Positions 42,203 to 51,577 of a stretch of 64,000 nt of DNA are shown piece by piece. Location: NCBI GenBank assembly GCA_903904815.1, contig CAIVDU010000039.1:1-64000 (forward strand), given 5' to 3'. This stretch comes from an uncultured Armatimonadota bacterium. Its GTDB lineage: Bacteria; Armatimonadota; Fimbriimonadia; Fimbriimonadales; Fimbriimonadaceae. Below the pieces are notes generated by a model, which made no database searches, was not told the origin of the DNA, and saw nothing but the letters and a program-made list of their open reading frames with translations. Both the position numbers and the translations under genes were made by a program. Position 1 is the first letter of the stretch. Each line of letters starts with the position of its first letter.

Positions 42203-42337
42203 GACCGACCGAGATGATAGAACCGAAAGATAGAATCCTCGGCTGATTCCGAATCCGGGAGTCTTAGGTTTGCTAAATTGCCAGGGCCGCACCAACTCCG
42301 ATTATGCCCGGGATGCCTTAACTCTCGTTGGCGCACG

Positions 42338-43558
42338 CTAAGCCTCTAGTGCGCGAGTAATGAGGGGTTTCCATATCCAAGGCATCGCCACGACCGGCCA
42401 GGCGCCCATGCTGTGGGTGACGATCGCCCATAGCCCCTTAGCGCGCGTTCCGTCCGCCTTCGTCACGTATACGCCATCCTCCTCTCCGGTCGTGTACGAA
42501 ACGAGAGAAAGGGGATCGATGGCGGATAGCACCGCCTGGGCGTTGGGCTTCAACGTGTGACCCACCGGGAGGTGTACGGTGACATGGTAACCCTGGAACC
42601 GTTGTCCGATCCGTGCGAACCATGCGGAGACTTCCTCGCCGTCGAAGAACGTGATGTAGCAACTGACGATGAGGTAGCCAAAAAGCGGCACGTTCATGGT
42701 GTATTCGATGCCGCCATGAAGAAGGATGCCACCCAAGAGGATGTATTTCCGCATGGGGCGGTAGAACACGAGCGTCCCCATCAGGAACTCAACCACGAGG
42801 GTTCCCCACGTGAAGAATCGAACCACGGGCATTTCAAACAGGAAATGGGGATAGGGAAAGCGGAAGAATTCCGGCAGCTGAGCGGGATAGTAGGCCGCAT
42901 CGCCTGCCTTCCAATGGGCGCCGTACCACTTGATCCAGACTGTCGTGATGTAGATCAGGGCGACGTTATAGCTAATGAGTTTTTGAGACCAGAGCGAGAC
43001 CGTTACTGGCCCTGGTTGAACCCGACCCTTCCACAATGCGATCAGTCGGTCGACCGAACAGACGGTTCCGCAAGGGGACAACGCAAGATAGAGACACGCG
43101 ATCCTGAGGACCGAATCACCCCCCATCAGGATCATCGGATTTCGGTGGTGGATGCTGACGATGCCGATCGCGAGCATGAAGCTGCTGAAGCGTGTCCAGA
43201 GGCCAAAGGTCGTCAAGACGCAGAAGACGGCAACCCCCCAGAAAAAGAGTTGAGCCCAAAGAGGGTTTTCGATTCCCGACAGCAGATTGACCTTGGGGAG
43301 GATGCGACCTCCCTCCCAGAAAACTGCCTCTTTGCCGTGGTACCAAAGATACGGATCGCCGGCAAACCACATCTGGGTGAGAGACCTCGGAACATATCCC
43401 CGTTCGCTAAACCAGTCTTCCCAGTGGAGGCCGAGGACTAACAGATCGATCAGGGTGAGGATTCCGATGGCGATCCGGAGGAATCCCAGGGACGTGGGAG
43501 AACCGCTGCGAAACCAATAGTCGTCGATGGTTCGAATCGTTTGTCGGATCGAATTCAA
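42338..43558 (-). CDS. HTTM-domain membrane protein
   Basis: 406 residues with many transmembrane helices. The N-terminal region SPTSLGFLRIAIGILTLIDLL and the hallmark HHRNPMILMGGDSVLRIACLYLALSP identify the HTTM (horizontally transferred transmembrane) domain, related to vitamin-K gamma-glutamyl carboxylase. The C-terminal 80 residues form a soluble domain (YHVTVHLPVGHTLKPNAQAV...). The function in bacteria is largely unknown. Its ATG overlaps the stop of the 43555 gene (ATGA), and that neighbour is probably a dedicated partner. Confidence 0.88.
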   Translation of the reverse strand: MNSIRQTIRTIDDYWFRSGSPTSLGFLRIAIGILTLIDLLVLGLHWEDWFSERGYVPRSLTQMWFAGDPYLWYHGKEAVFWEGGRILPKVNLLSGIENPLWAQLFFWGVAVFCVLTTFGLWTRFSSFMLAIGIVSIHHRNPMILMGGDSVLRIACLYLALSPCGTVCSVDRLIALWKGRVQPGPVTVSLWSQKLISYNVALIYITTVWIKWYGAHWKAGDAAYYPAQLPEFFRFPYPHFLFEMPVVRFFTWGTLVVEFLMGTLVFYRPMRKYILLGGILLHGGIEYTMNVPLFGYLIVSCYITFFDGEEVSAWFARIGQRFQGYHVTVHLPVGHTLKPNAQAVLSAIDPLSLVSYTTGEEDGVYVTKADGTRAKGLWAIVTHSMGAWPVVAMPWIWKPLITRALEA

Positions 43559-44280
43559 CGAACTCCCGCCTTGTCGTACGCGAGCTGGTCCTGGTCAACG
43601 ATGTAGTCGAAATACTTGAAAGAAGTGTATTTCGGCGTCAGATTGCCCCCTGGCTTCGGAACCTCCCACTCGTGGAAGTACAACTTGACTTCGACCGGAG
43701 GATTGCCCGGATATTTGTCGTTTAGGAGCGCGATTCGCTGGGCAAAGCGCTGACGCACGTAGCCTTTCAGACCGGACTGCTCACTCTCATCCAGATCGTG
43801 GGCCCTTTCGTAGAACTTGCGGTAACGCTCCAGCAAGAACTTATCGGGGATTGAAAGCAGGGCCATTCGAGGGTATTGGTAGTCGGCAACTTTTCCATTC
43901 TGATAGATCACTTGCGAGGTGCAGTATTGATCCTTGAAGACTGGGTCGGGCCCAAACATGTCCCAGTACTGCCAAAACCCGGTGCTGAAGGTGTACGACT
44001 GAACGAGAGGGAAGGGCTTTGCGAACTTCCAGTTGAGATAGAGAATCCAGTCAGTCCCAAAGGGCTGAAGTTTGCCGGATCGAACTCCTTCCGGGGGAAG
44101 TGGCAACGCGTAAATCGTGATGGCAAACAGGTGAAACGCTACGAAAAACTTGATCCACCAAGGGGCATTGGGTTTCCTCGAACTGGATGCTTCCACCACT
44201 GGCTGAGCCGAGCCAGTCAAAACAGCGGCTTCCGGTTCAGGCAAGGAATGCTCGGGTGAGGAATCGGAGAGGTTCTTCAA
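43555..44280 (-). CDS. Partner protein of the HTTM gene, one membrane helix
   Basis: 241 residues. After a disordered N-terminus of about 40 residues comes one transmembrane helix (WIKFFVAFHLFAITIYALPLP), then an outer domain with WQYWDMFGPDPVFKDQY and the closing VEVKLYFHEWEVPKPGG. Proteins of this type commonly sit next to HTTM genes. The start is TTG 44280. It is cotranscribed with the HTTM gene by a 4-bp overlap. Function unknown. Confidence 0.65.
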   Translation of the reverse strand: MKNLSDSSPEHSLPEPEAAVLTGSAQPVVEASSSRKPNAPWWIKFFVAFHLFAITIYALPLPPEGVRSGKLQPFGTDWILYLNWKFAKPFPLVQSYTFSTGFWQYWDMFGPDPVFKDQYCTSQVIYQNGKVADYQYPRMALLSIPDKFLLERYRKFYERAHDLDESEQSGLKGYVRQRFAQRIALLNDKYPGNPPVEVKLYFHEWEVPKPGGNLTPKYTSFKYFDYIVDQDQLAYDKAGVR

Positions 44281-44483
44281 TGAGGTTTCAAGTCGACATC
44301 TAAGCGCAGGTTAAGGGATCAAAATTCCGTGATCCTCTGAGTTTAACGATTTGACCCTGCAAAAGATCCAACTTGATTCTGCACGTTGGGGAGGAAAGCA
44401 TGCAAGCGAGCGGACTTGATGACCGACCCCGGGGACTATCGCGTCAAGAAGAGTCTCTCACCCAATGAGTTAGAAGTAGAAGT

Positions 44484-44511
44484 ACTGAGCTGGCCCAGGG
44501 GCCAGCTCAGT
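44484..44511. terminator. Perfect 13-bp inverted repeat, likely terminator of the TPR gene
   Basis: ACTGAGCTGGCCC (44484-44496) and GGGCCAGCTCAGT (44499-44511) lie directly beyond the TPR stop codon at 44518. There is no T-run, so if it is a terminator it is of the U-poor type. The rest of 44281-44483 shows no convincing gene. Confidence 0.6.
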
Positions 44512-44517
44512 CGGCGG

Positions 44518-46353
44518 TTAGCCTTCGATTTCAGCGAGGACCGGCTCGAGTTCTTCGTTGGGTCCGAGGGCCTCGCGAATCTGTTTGGCCAGGCTGCGAG
44601 CTTCTTCCACATGTCCGGCTCGCTTCGCGGCAAGGCCGAGATTGAGGTGGATGGGGAGGGAACTCGGGTTGTTGGCGGCGGCGAAGCGGATGAACTGATA
44701 CGCTTCGTCGGTTCTTCCTTGTCCGGTCATCGCATTCGTCATCTCGCCGTATGCTGGTTCGAAGCCGGGGTATAGCTCCAGGAGACGTCGAGACGAGTCT
44801 TCGGCGTCAGCGAACTGCTCGGTCTGGTTGTAGGCAGATGCGAGAAGGAACCACAGCTTCCAGTAATCGGCAAGCCAGTTTCTCAGCGGCTTCAGATCTC
44901 GGATCGCGCCCTGGAAGTCGCCCGTTTCCATTTTCTGGCGAGCGTTCTCGACGCTCTCAACGCGCTTTGGCTGCTCGAGTTCGATCAATCGGGCCAAGAC
45001 CTGGGCTCGGGTGTTCGGATCTGGGTTGCTTCCGAGAATCGTCTTCAGAACGTTGGGAACTTCGAATTCGCGATTCGCAGCTTGAAGGGTCTGAGCGTAC
45101 TCGGTGAGAGTCGGAATGTCGTTCGGGGCAATGTCGAGGACGTCCTCGTAGAAATCCATCGCGCGATCCAACTCACCCTTCTGGACGAGAACGGGCGCGT
45201 AGTATCGCTTGATAACCGTGTTGTCCTCGAGGATCTCAAGGGCGCTTTCGAACGCTCGCTCACCTTCTTCGACCTTTCCAGCTTGGCTGAGGGCAATCGC
45301 GTACTTGGCGTGAGCCTGTCCGTTTTGAGGGTTCGCTTCGAGAATCGATTTCCAAAGGCCAGGAACCTCGTGGGCCCGACCCGTTTGGCTCAAAACTGCG
45401 GACAGGTAATCGGCCGATGGCTTGTCTTCGCCTTCGAGTTCCAGCGCGCGTCGGAAATTCCTCTCCGCGTTTACCGGCATTCCGCTCTGCATCTGGGCCA
45501 GACCAAGTCGGGCGTACAGGGCGGGGTCCTTTGGCTCGCGTTGGACTGCTTTTTCGAAGTACTCGGCGGCTCGGCCGAGGTCTCCGACGGTTTGATAGAC
45601 GTCGCCCAGGCCAAAGAACGCGCCTGCCTCGTCGGGAACCAACTCGGTCAGCCGAGTCAGGGCCTTGTCAATATGCTCGAACGTTCCCAGCCGATTGGCG
45701 GCGCAGGCCTGGGCCAACCGAATCAGAACGTGATAAGGACCTTCGAAGTCGGTGTCGGCTTCAACGGCGGACAAAAGCGCGTCGATCGAAGGAGCTGGAT
45801 CAAAGCCGCTTACCACCGCGCCGTTGGCCTGCTGGATGTAATTGAGGGCATCGAATCCCTCAAGGAAGTTGATGAAAGAGTCCGCGTTATCGGTTCCGAA
45901 CTCCATTGTTTCGCCGCTCAAGAATTCCGGCAATCCAATTTGTGCTTGGTCGGCGAGCTTCTTCACCAAGGTGTGAAGCGTCGTAAAGATCTCCGACTTT
46001 TCAAATTCGATCGTCTCAATTCCGATCGGTTCGGGATTGTCTTTCTCGTGGAAGCGAAGGGTCAGGCTGAAATGGTCGCCTTCCTGCTTCAAGAGTCCGT
46101 CTTGGACCAACTCCACTTGAGCCTGCTCGAACAGGTCTTTGAACTGCTCTGAAGGGAGCAGTTCGTCACCTAGGTTCACAAACTGCATTCGAGGCTGTCC
46201 GTCGCCCTGATCGATCTGGGTGAGGTAGCTCACCGTGTTGATCTCTGCCCCAGCATGGGTTCGGAGTTGCTCGGCCGCAAAGGCAGCGAACTGGCGTCCG
46301 AGTTCCGGCTTGGTACCCTCGGCCGCGTTAAATGGCAGGACGGCGATTCTCAT
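44518..46353 (-). CDS. TPR-repeat protein
   Basis: 611 residues, cytoplasmic. Residues 1-140 (MRIAVLPFNAAEGTKPELGRQ... LLKQEGDHFSLTLRF) recall the TolB-like N-domain that precedes TPRs in many bacterial proteins. From about residue 195 at least ten tetratricopeptide repeats follow (for example AGAFFGLGDVYQTVGDLGRAAEYFEKAVQREPKD). TPR arrays act as scaffolds for protein complexes. The partner is unknown. A TACACT box lies seven bases before ATG 46353. Confidence 0.85.
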   Translation of the reverse strand: MRIAVLPFNAAEGTKPELGRQFAAFAAEQLRTHAGAEINTVSYLTQIDQGDGQPRMQFVNLGDELLPSEQFKDLFEQAQVELVQDGLLKQEGDHFSLTLRFHEKDNPEPIGIETIEFEKSEIFTTLHTLVKKLADQAQIGLPEFLSGETMEFGTDNADSFINFLEGFDALNYIQQANGAVVSGFDPAPSIDALLSAVEADTDFEGPYHVLIRLAQACAANRLGTFEHIDKALTRLTELVPDEAGAFFGLGDVYQTVGDLGRAAEYFEKAVQREPKDPALYARLGLAQMQSGMPVNAERNFRRALELEGEDKPSADYLSAVLSQTGRAHEVPGLWKSILEANPQNGQAHAKYAIALSQAGKVEEGERAFESALEILEDNTVIKRYYAPVLVQKGELDRAMDFYEDVLDIAPNDIPTLTEYAQTLQAANREFEVPNVLKTILGSNPDPNTRAQVLARLIELEQPKRVESVENARQKMETGDFQGAIRDLKPLRNWLADYWKLWFLLASAYNQTEQFADAEDSSRRLLELYPGFEPAYGEMTNAMTGQGRTDEAYQFIRFAAANNPSSLPIHLNLGLAAKRAGHVEEARSLAKQIREALGPNEELEPVLAEIEG

Positions 46354-46360
46354 TATTTCG

Positions 46361-46366
46361 AGTGTA
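46361..46366 (-). promoter_or_regulatory. -10 element GGTACACT, predicted leaderless start of the TPR gene
   Basis: On the minus strand TACACT is followed by CGAAATA and ATG 46353. Confidence 0.5.
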
Positions 46367-46394
46367 CCAACAGGAGGATCACGCCTGGGTGGCC

Positions 46395-47423
46395 CTACTC
46401 ATATGTGAAGACCACCTTGCCGGCTTCTCCCGCCTTCATGAGCTCCATCGCCTTGTGAAAATCGGTGTAGTGCATTCGGTGAGTGATGACCGGCAGCAAG
46501 TTCAATTTGCCGCTCGCCAGCAATTCGCCCATCTGGTCCCATGTCTTCCACAAATTGCGACCGACGATGCCCTGGAGCTCGATGCCCTTGAAAATCAACG
46601 AATTGACGTCGAGAGTTTGGGGAGAGTCTTTGTAAACACCGAGAAGGCTGATGCGTCCGCCGGGCCGTGTGACCTTTACGGCGAGGTCTAGAGAACTTGG
46701 ATGCCCTGACATTTCGAGTGTGGCGTCGACCCCACCGGGAGCGAGTTTTTCGATCCGAGAGGCCAAGTCGCCGTCGACGGGAGAGAGAACCGCGTCAACG
46801 CCCACCTGTTCCGCCAAACCGATTCGGTAAGGACTGATTTCGGTCGCGATGACCTTGGAGGCGCCAGCTGCTCTGCAGATGCTTGCCGCGAAAAGGCCGA
46901 TGGGTCCCATGCCTGTGATCAAGATGACCTGATCCTTCACCGGGCCGGCGAGAGCGGTGTGGACGCCATTTCCCAGCGCGTCCTGGAACGCGGCGATTTC
47001 GGGCGGCACCGACCGAGGCGTGAGTCTCGCATTTTGGCTTGGGACGACGGCATAGGGGGCGAATCCTCCGTCAACGTCTATGCCCAGGATCTTCGTGTTG
47101 ATGCAGACGTGCGCCTGCCCGCTGAGGCATTGTCGACAGTGGCCACACACGATGTGAGATTCGCTTGCCACGAAGTCTCCCACTTTACGATCAGTAACTC
47201 CTTCACCGACCTCGACGACGGTCCCGCAGAACTCATGGCCGATGATGCGCGGAGGCTGAATTCTTGACGCTGCCCAGGAATCCCAGGAATAGATATGGAG
47301 GTCAGTCCCACAAACCGATGCTGCTTCGAGTCTGATCTTCACCTGACCGGGGCCAACAATGGGCTCCTCAACGTTAATGATCTCGACTCCGGGCTCGGGC
47401 CTGACCTTAGCAATGGCTCTCAC
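46395..47423 (-). CDS. tdh: L-threonine 3-dehydrogenase
   Basis: 342 residues from GTG 47423, beginning MRAIAKV, which matches MKALSKL of E. coli Tdh. SVCGTDLHIYSWDSWA, GHEFCGTVVEVGEGV, the structural-zinc motif CGHCRQCLSGQAHVC, FQDALGNGVHTAL and ITGMGPIGLFAASI are all Tdh-like. The enzyme oxidises threonine to 2-amino-3-ketobutyrate with NAD+. The usual partner Kbl is not adjacent. GTG 47429 is in frame, but the TACAAT box eight bases before 47423 and the family alignment both favour 47423. Confidence 0.9.
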   Translation of the reverse strand: MRAIAKVRPEPGVEIINVEEPIVGPGQVKIRLEAASVCGTDLHIYSWDSWAASRIQPPRIIGHEFCGTVVEVGEGVTDRKVGDFVASESHIVCGHCRQCLSGQAHVCINTKILGIDVDGGFAPYAVVPSQNARLTPRSVPPEIAAFQDALGNGVHTALAGPVKDQVILITGMGPIGLFAASICRAAGASKVIATEISPYRIGLAEQVGVDAVLSPVDGDLASRIEKLAPGGVDATLEMSGHPSSLDLAVKVTRPGGRISLLGVYKDSPQTLDVNSLIFKGIELQGIVGRNLWKTWDQMGELLASGKLNLLPVITHRMHYTDFHKAMELMKAGEAGKVVFTYE

Positions 47424-47431
47424 AATCACGG

Positions 47432-47437
47432 ATTGTA
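47432..47437 (-). promoter_or_regulatory. -10 element GGTACAAT of tdh, predicted leaderless
   Basis: On the minus strand TACAAT ends eight bases before GTG 47423. Confidence 0.45.
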
Positions 47438-47458
47438 CCGGTCGCCATAAAACCTGGC

Positions 47459-48376
47459 TTAATCGAACAGGAAAGGTTGGGCGTCCTTACAATCGAAGGC
47501 TTCCAACAGTCCGCTTGAATGAATCAGCGGTATCGCGCCAAGTGCAATCAGCGCGCGATTGCCGGGTTCTTTCTCGTCTTGCCGGGCAATGAGCCTGGTC
47601 AGCTTACGGCGGTGAGCATCGAGGGCTCCATGCCACGTGCCACCCTCTCGAAGCCGAGCGTGAACAATCACCGAAAACGGCGACGAAGTGTAGATCAAGG
47701 CGTTTCGCTCCATCGCGGAGGCCCGCGAAAATTCTTCGTCCGGAGCGCACACGCTCCAGTACTCCGCGCCTGGGATCACTCTCTCGATGCGATTCAATCC
47801 GTGCGGCAATATTCCGATTGTCTTTCCGCCTTCCTCGCAAGTACCCCTCATGGCTGCTTCGTCACACCCGACTGCGTTCCCGGAGTAGAGGGTCAGTCCA
47901 CTCGTGGCACAGAGGTGGCCAAGTTCCTTGGAGAACCGCCTTACACTGCTGGAAATGCGACGACTCCCAACGATGGCCACTGAATTGACGCTTGACGCTC
48001 TCTTGATCTCCGCGGCTCGGGCTGCCGTGGTCGCGCCCGGAATTCTCCAAAGTGCGGGCGGAGCGGCGTGCGCGAGGTGTTTCATCCAACGATCGGGGTA
48101 GCCGGGGGTGAGGGCGGTGAGCGCCTCGCCATTTTCGATCAGTCTCAAGGCCCAATCGAGAATTCGACCAGAATCTAGGATGGTGGCCTCTTGAGCGAAG
48201 CCTTCCTGCCGCGCACAGTTGGCGACCGTCTCCAGCGTGGCTGATCTTCTTCTGAGAGCTCGGGATAGCGAAAGCCAGCGGCGGCGTTCCACGACCTGAC
48301 GGTTTTCGCCTCCTCGGAGGTAGAGGGCGGCCAGAGCGGCTTCACATGCCCTCATCTGGACGCTCTCTCCCGCCAT
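47459..48376 (-). CDS. dprA: DNA-processing protein DprA (Smf)
   Basis: 305 residues. A helical N-terminal region precedes TPGYPDRWMKHLAHAAPPALW and the Rossmann core VAIVGSRRISSSVRRFSKELG, LTLYSGNAVGCDEAAMRG (usually SGxAxGID) and GKTIGILPHGL. It loads RecA onto incoming single-stranded DNA during natural transformation. The C-terminal winged helix found in many DprA proteins is absent. TAATGT six bases before ATG 48376 suggests a leaderless transcript, divergent from the alpha-mannosidase gene by 54 bp. Confidence 0.85.
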   Translation of the reverse strand: MAGESVQMRACEAALAALYLRGGENRQVVERRRWLSLSRALRRRSATLETVANCARQEGFAQEATILDSGRILDWALRLIENGEALTALTPGYPDRWMKHLAHAAPPALWRIPGATTAARAAEIKRASSVNSVAIVGSRRISSSVRRFSKELGHLCATSGLTLYSGNAVGCDEAAMRGTCEEGGKTIGILPHGLNRIERVIPGAEYWSVCAPDEEFSRASAMERNALIYTSSPFSVIVHARLREGGTWHGALDAHRRKLTRLIARQDEKEPGNRALIALGAIPLIHSSGLLEAFDCKDAQPFLFD

Positions 48377-48382
48377 TCCCTT

Positions 48383-48388
48383 ACATTA
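48383..48388 (-). promoter_or_regulatory. -10 element TAATGT of dprA, predicted leaderless
   Basis: On the minus strand TAATGT, six bases, then ATG 48376. The six-base spacer AAGGGA also looks like a ribosome site but is too close to the start. Confidence 0.4.
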
Positions 48389-48430
48389 GCACGCGACAAA
48401 GCATTACCTAGAGAACGAAGAACTAAAGGG

Positions 48431-51400
48431 GTGAGTAAACTGGCAGCTTCCGGACCCGACATGCAGAAGCACCCCGATTTAACGCGTCGTCGCATCGTCC
48501 AGTTTCTTGAGAATGAACTCAAGCCACGAATAAACGGTGACAGCGCTCCCCTAAAGATTGAATTTAACGAAACTCCTTGCTTTACCCAGGAGGAAGCCGA
48601 GAAAGGCCCTTGGAAGGAAGTGACGTCTGGCTACCAATATGGTCCCGCGTACAAGACTTTCTGGTTCCGGCTCACCGGCGAGGTACCTGAACGCTTTGAA
48701 GGCAAACCCCTCGTGCTGGTCGCCGAGGTGGGTGGGGAGCGAACGGTTTGGCGAGATAACTCACCCTGGGTTGGGATGGACATCCAGCACAGTGAGCACG
48801 GGTGGCTCCAAGGATCGTCAGTTTCGCCGGATCACACCCCTGCGATCGGTGGAACGAAGGTCGAATATATCGTCCAGTCGTATAGCCGAAACACCGAGGT
48901 CACCGTTCACGGCAAGGAGAAGCCACGCTCAGCCAAAACGGAAACTGTGGATCGAGCCGAGTTGGTCGTGGTCGACACCGAACTCAAGGATCTCGTTTAC
49001 GACATCGACTTTACGCTCAGCCTCCATGGCACGATCTCGGAGGGCGACCCCGCGGGGGCGACGATTCTTCGCGGCTTGAACGATGTCGCGAACCTGTGGG
49101 CGATCGAAGGGCGAGACTCGGTTCCCCGAGCTCGAAAGATTCTTCGCGACATGCTTGGCACATTGAACGGCGAGCTTAAGCACACGATCACTCCGGTTGG
49201 CCACGCTCACCTCGACACCGCCTGGCTGTGGCCGCTTCACATCACCCACAACAAGATGGCGCACACGACCTCGACTCAGCTGGGGTTGTTAGAGCGGTAT
49301 CCCGAGTACGTGTTCGTGCACTCGCAGGCGTCGCAGTACGAGTGGATCGAGCAGGAGTATCCGGCGCTGTTTGAGCGCATCAAGGCTGCCGTCAAGCGGG
49401 GGCAGTGGGAGCCGGTTGGCTCGATGTGGGTGGAAGCGGACTGTAACCTCACTGGCGCGGAGTCGCTGATCCGGCAATTTCTCTACGGCAAGCGTTATTT
49501 TCGAGAGAAGTTTGGCGTGACGACGGAGGACATGTGGCTTCCTGACGTTTTCGGCTATTCGGCCGCGTTGCCCCAGATCCTCGCCAAGTTCAATATCAAG
49601 TACTTCTTGACCCAGAAGATCTCTTGGAATCAGCTGAACAAATTTCCGCACCACACGTTTTGGTGGCAAGGGATCGACGGGACTCGTGTGTGGACGCACT
49701 TCCCGCCGGCGGACACGTATAACGCGAGCGGCGAACCCAAAGAAGTCATCTACTCGGTCAAGAACTACAAGGATCACGGCCGCAGCGACCAGTCGCTGTA
49801 CGTGTTTGGCTGGGGAGACGGGGGCGGTGGCCCGACCGAGCGCCATATTGAATTCCTCCGAAGAGGCCGCCTTGCGCCGAACTATCCCGATGTGGCCAGC
49901 GGACGAAAGGCTCTCGATTTCTTCCGAGACGCGAAAGCCAAGTCGCGCGACCTCGCCACTTGGGTCGGCGAACTCTATTTAGAACTCCACCGGGGGACCT
50001 ACACGAGCCAGGCCGCTACAAAGAAGGCGAACCGCTACAGCGAGTTCCTCCTGAGAGACGCGGAGATCTTGAGCTGCTTCGCGCCGGGCTTCCCCGAGAC
50101 CTACCCTCAGGCGGAATTGGAGAAGGCTTGGAAGCTGGTCCTGCTCAATCAGTTCCACGACATCATTCCGGGTTCGTCAGTGAACGAAGTTTACAAAGAC
50201 GCGGCTCGAGACTATGCGATCGTGGCCGAGATCGGCGAGCGAGTCATTCAGGAGCAGCTTGAAAAGATCGGTGAGGTTTTGGATACCTCCGAGTACGCGA
50301 AGCCAGTCGCTATTTTCCATAACGGAGAGATGGTCACTCAGGGCGAAATCCCCTGGACAGAAGAGTCCGTTCCTTCCTCGCTGGTCACATCGGAGGAGAG
50401 CGTGCCGGTTCAGCTGGTGACGGAGTTTGGCGAGCGGAAGTTGATCCTGCCGGTGCCGGCCAGCGCGCTTGGAACGGTAGTTGTCGGCGATCTGACTGAT
50501 ATCGTCCCGACCCAAAAGAGTCGTCTCAAGGCCAGCGGCCGGCGGCTTGAGAACGGAGAGCTCAGTCTCCGGTTCGATCAAAACGGAAATATCACCTCGA
50601 TTCAGAGCCTTGAGGACGGTACGGAGTTCCTGGAGCCAGGCCGCCTCGGCAACGTTTTCCAGATCCTGGATGACAAGCCCCTGTTCTGGTCGGCATGGGA
50701 CGTGGATGCGTTCGCGCTGGAAACGGCTCAGGATCTCTTGAAGAGCGAGAGCTTCGAAATCGTCGAGCGCGGACCCGTCCGGGTTGCCGTCGAAATCGTC
50801 AAGCGGTTCGGGAATTCCACCATTCGGCAACGCATCTCGCTCGGTCCGACGCCGGGGATCCGATTCGACACCGAAGTCGACTGGCACGAGGAAGACAAGA
50901 TGCTCAAGGTTGCGTTCCCGGTGAACGTGAACTCGGCAAGGGCCACTTACGAGATTCAGTTTGGCAGCGTGGAGCGTCCGACCCACGCCAACACGAGCTG
51001 GGACATGGCGAAGTTCGAAGTCTGTGCCCAGAAGTGGGTCGACTTGAGCGAAGGCGACCAGGGCGTCGCCCTGATCAACGATGGCAAATACGGTCACGAC
51101 ATTCGAGGGAATGTGATGCGCCTCAGCCTTCTGAGATCGCCGAAGGCGCCGGATCCCGAATGCGACATGGGCGTCCATCGATTCTCCTACGCGGTCGTGC
51201 CTCACTACGGACCTCACGCCTATGCGGGAATCGTTAACGCCGCCTACTCGTTCAATGCCAAGATGCGATCCGCTCTGATTCCGTCGGCGGAGGGAGCCAC
51301 CGGCACCCTGCCGGCATTTGTGGCTTGCGAGGATCGCAACATCGTGATCGAGACGGTCAAGAAAGCGGAAGACTCGGGCGACATCGTCGTCCGACTATAC

Positions 51401-51571
51401 GAGTGCCACAACAGCCGAGGGAAGGCGGTTCTTTCTTGCGCGAGATCGATTCAGGCCGCGTTCCTCTGCGACCTGGAAGAGAACGAGATCGCGGAGCTAG
51501 AGGTGCACGAGGGTCTCATTTCGTTCGAATTCAAGCCGTTCGAGATCCTCACGCTGAAGCTGAAAGTCTAG
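48431..51571 (+). CDS. GH38 alpha-mannosidase
   Basis: 1046 residues from GTG 48431 with AAAGGGG just upstream. A beta-rich N-terminal domain (about 1-235) precedes the GH38 catalytic domain: ITPVGHAHLDTAWLWPLHIT (zinc-site His-Asp), WEPVGSMWVEADCNLTGAESLIRQFLYGKRYF, and MWLPDVFGYSAALPQIL with the catalytic nucleophile Asp. NQFHDIIPGSS and the C-terminal beta domains follow. No signal peptide, so it probably works in the cytoplasm on imported manno-oligosaccharides. Length and order fit ManC-type bacterial and class II enzymes. It converges with the lipoprotein gene, 6 bp apart. Confidence 0.93.
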   Translation: MSKLAASGPDMQKHPDLTRRRIVQFLENELKPRINGDSAPLKIEFNETPCFTQEEAEKGPWKEVTSGYQYGPAYKTFWFRLTGEVPERFEGKPLVLVAEVGGERTVWRDNSPWVGMDIQHSEHGWLQGSSVSPDHTPAIGGTKVEYIVQSYSRNTEVTVHGKEKPRSAKTETVDRAELVVVDTELKDLVYDIDFTLSLHGTISEGDPAGATILRGLNDVANLWAIEGRDSVPRARKILRDMLGTLNGELKHTITPVGHAHLDTAWLWPLHITHNKMAHTTSTQLGLLERYPEYVFVHSQASQYEWIEQEYPALFERIKAAVKRGQWEPVGSMWVEADCNLTGAESLIRQFLYGKRYFREKFGVTTEDMWLPDVFGYSAALPQILAKFNIKYFLTQKISWNQLNKFPHHTFWWQGIDGTRVWTHFPPADTYNASGEPKEVIYSVKNYKDHGRSDQSLYVFGWGDGGGGPTERHIEFLRRGRLAPNYPDVASGRKALDFFRDAKAKSRDLATWVGELYLELHRGTYTSQAATKKANRYSEFLLRDAEILSCFAPGFPETYPQAELEKAWKLVLLNQFHDIIPGSSVNEVYKDAARDYAIVAEIGERVIQEQLEKIGEVLDTSEYAKPVAIFHNGEMVTQGEIPWTEESVPSSLVTSEESVPVQLVTEFGERKLILPVPASALGTVVVGDLTDIVPTQKSRLKASGRRLENGELSLRFDQNGNITSIQSLEDGTEFLEPGRLGNVFQILDDKPLFWSAWDVDAFALETAQDLLKSESFEIVERGPVRVAVEIVKRFGNSTIRQRISLGPTPGIRFDTEVDWHEEDKMLKVAFPVNVNSARATYEIQFGSVERPTHANTSWDMAKFEVCAQKWVDLSEGDQGVALINDGKYGHDIRGNVMRLSLLRSPKAPDPECDMGVHRFSYAVVPHYGPHAYAGIVNAAYSFNAKMRSALIPSAEGATGTLPAFVACEDRNIVIETVKKAEDSGDIVVRLYECHNSRGKAVLSCARSIQAAFLCDLEENEIAELEVHEGLISFEFKPFEILTLKLKV

Positions 51572-51577
51572 CGCGAC

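Noticed and set aside
44400-44468. 22-codon ORF with a strong GGGGAGGAAAG site
   Set aside because: The peptide has no distinguishing features and the following palindrome is better placed as the TPR gene's terminator. Expression data would be needed.
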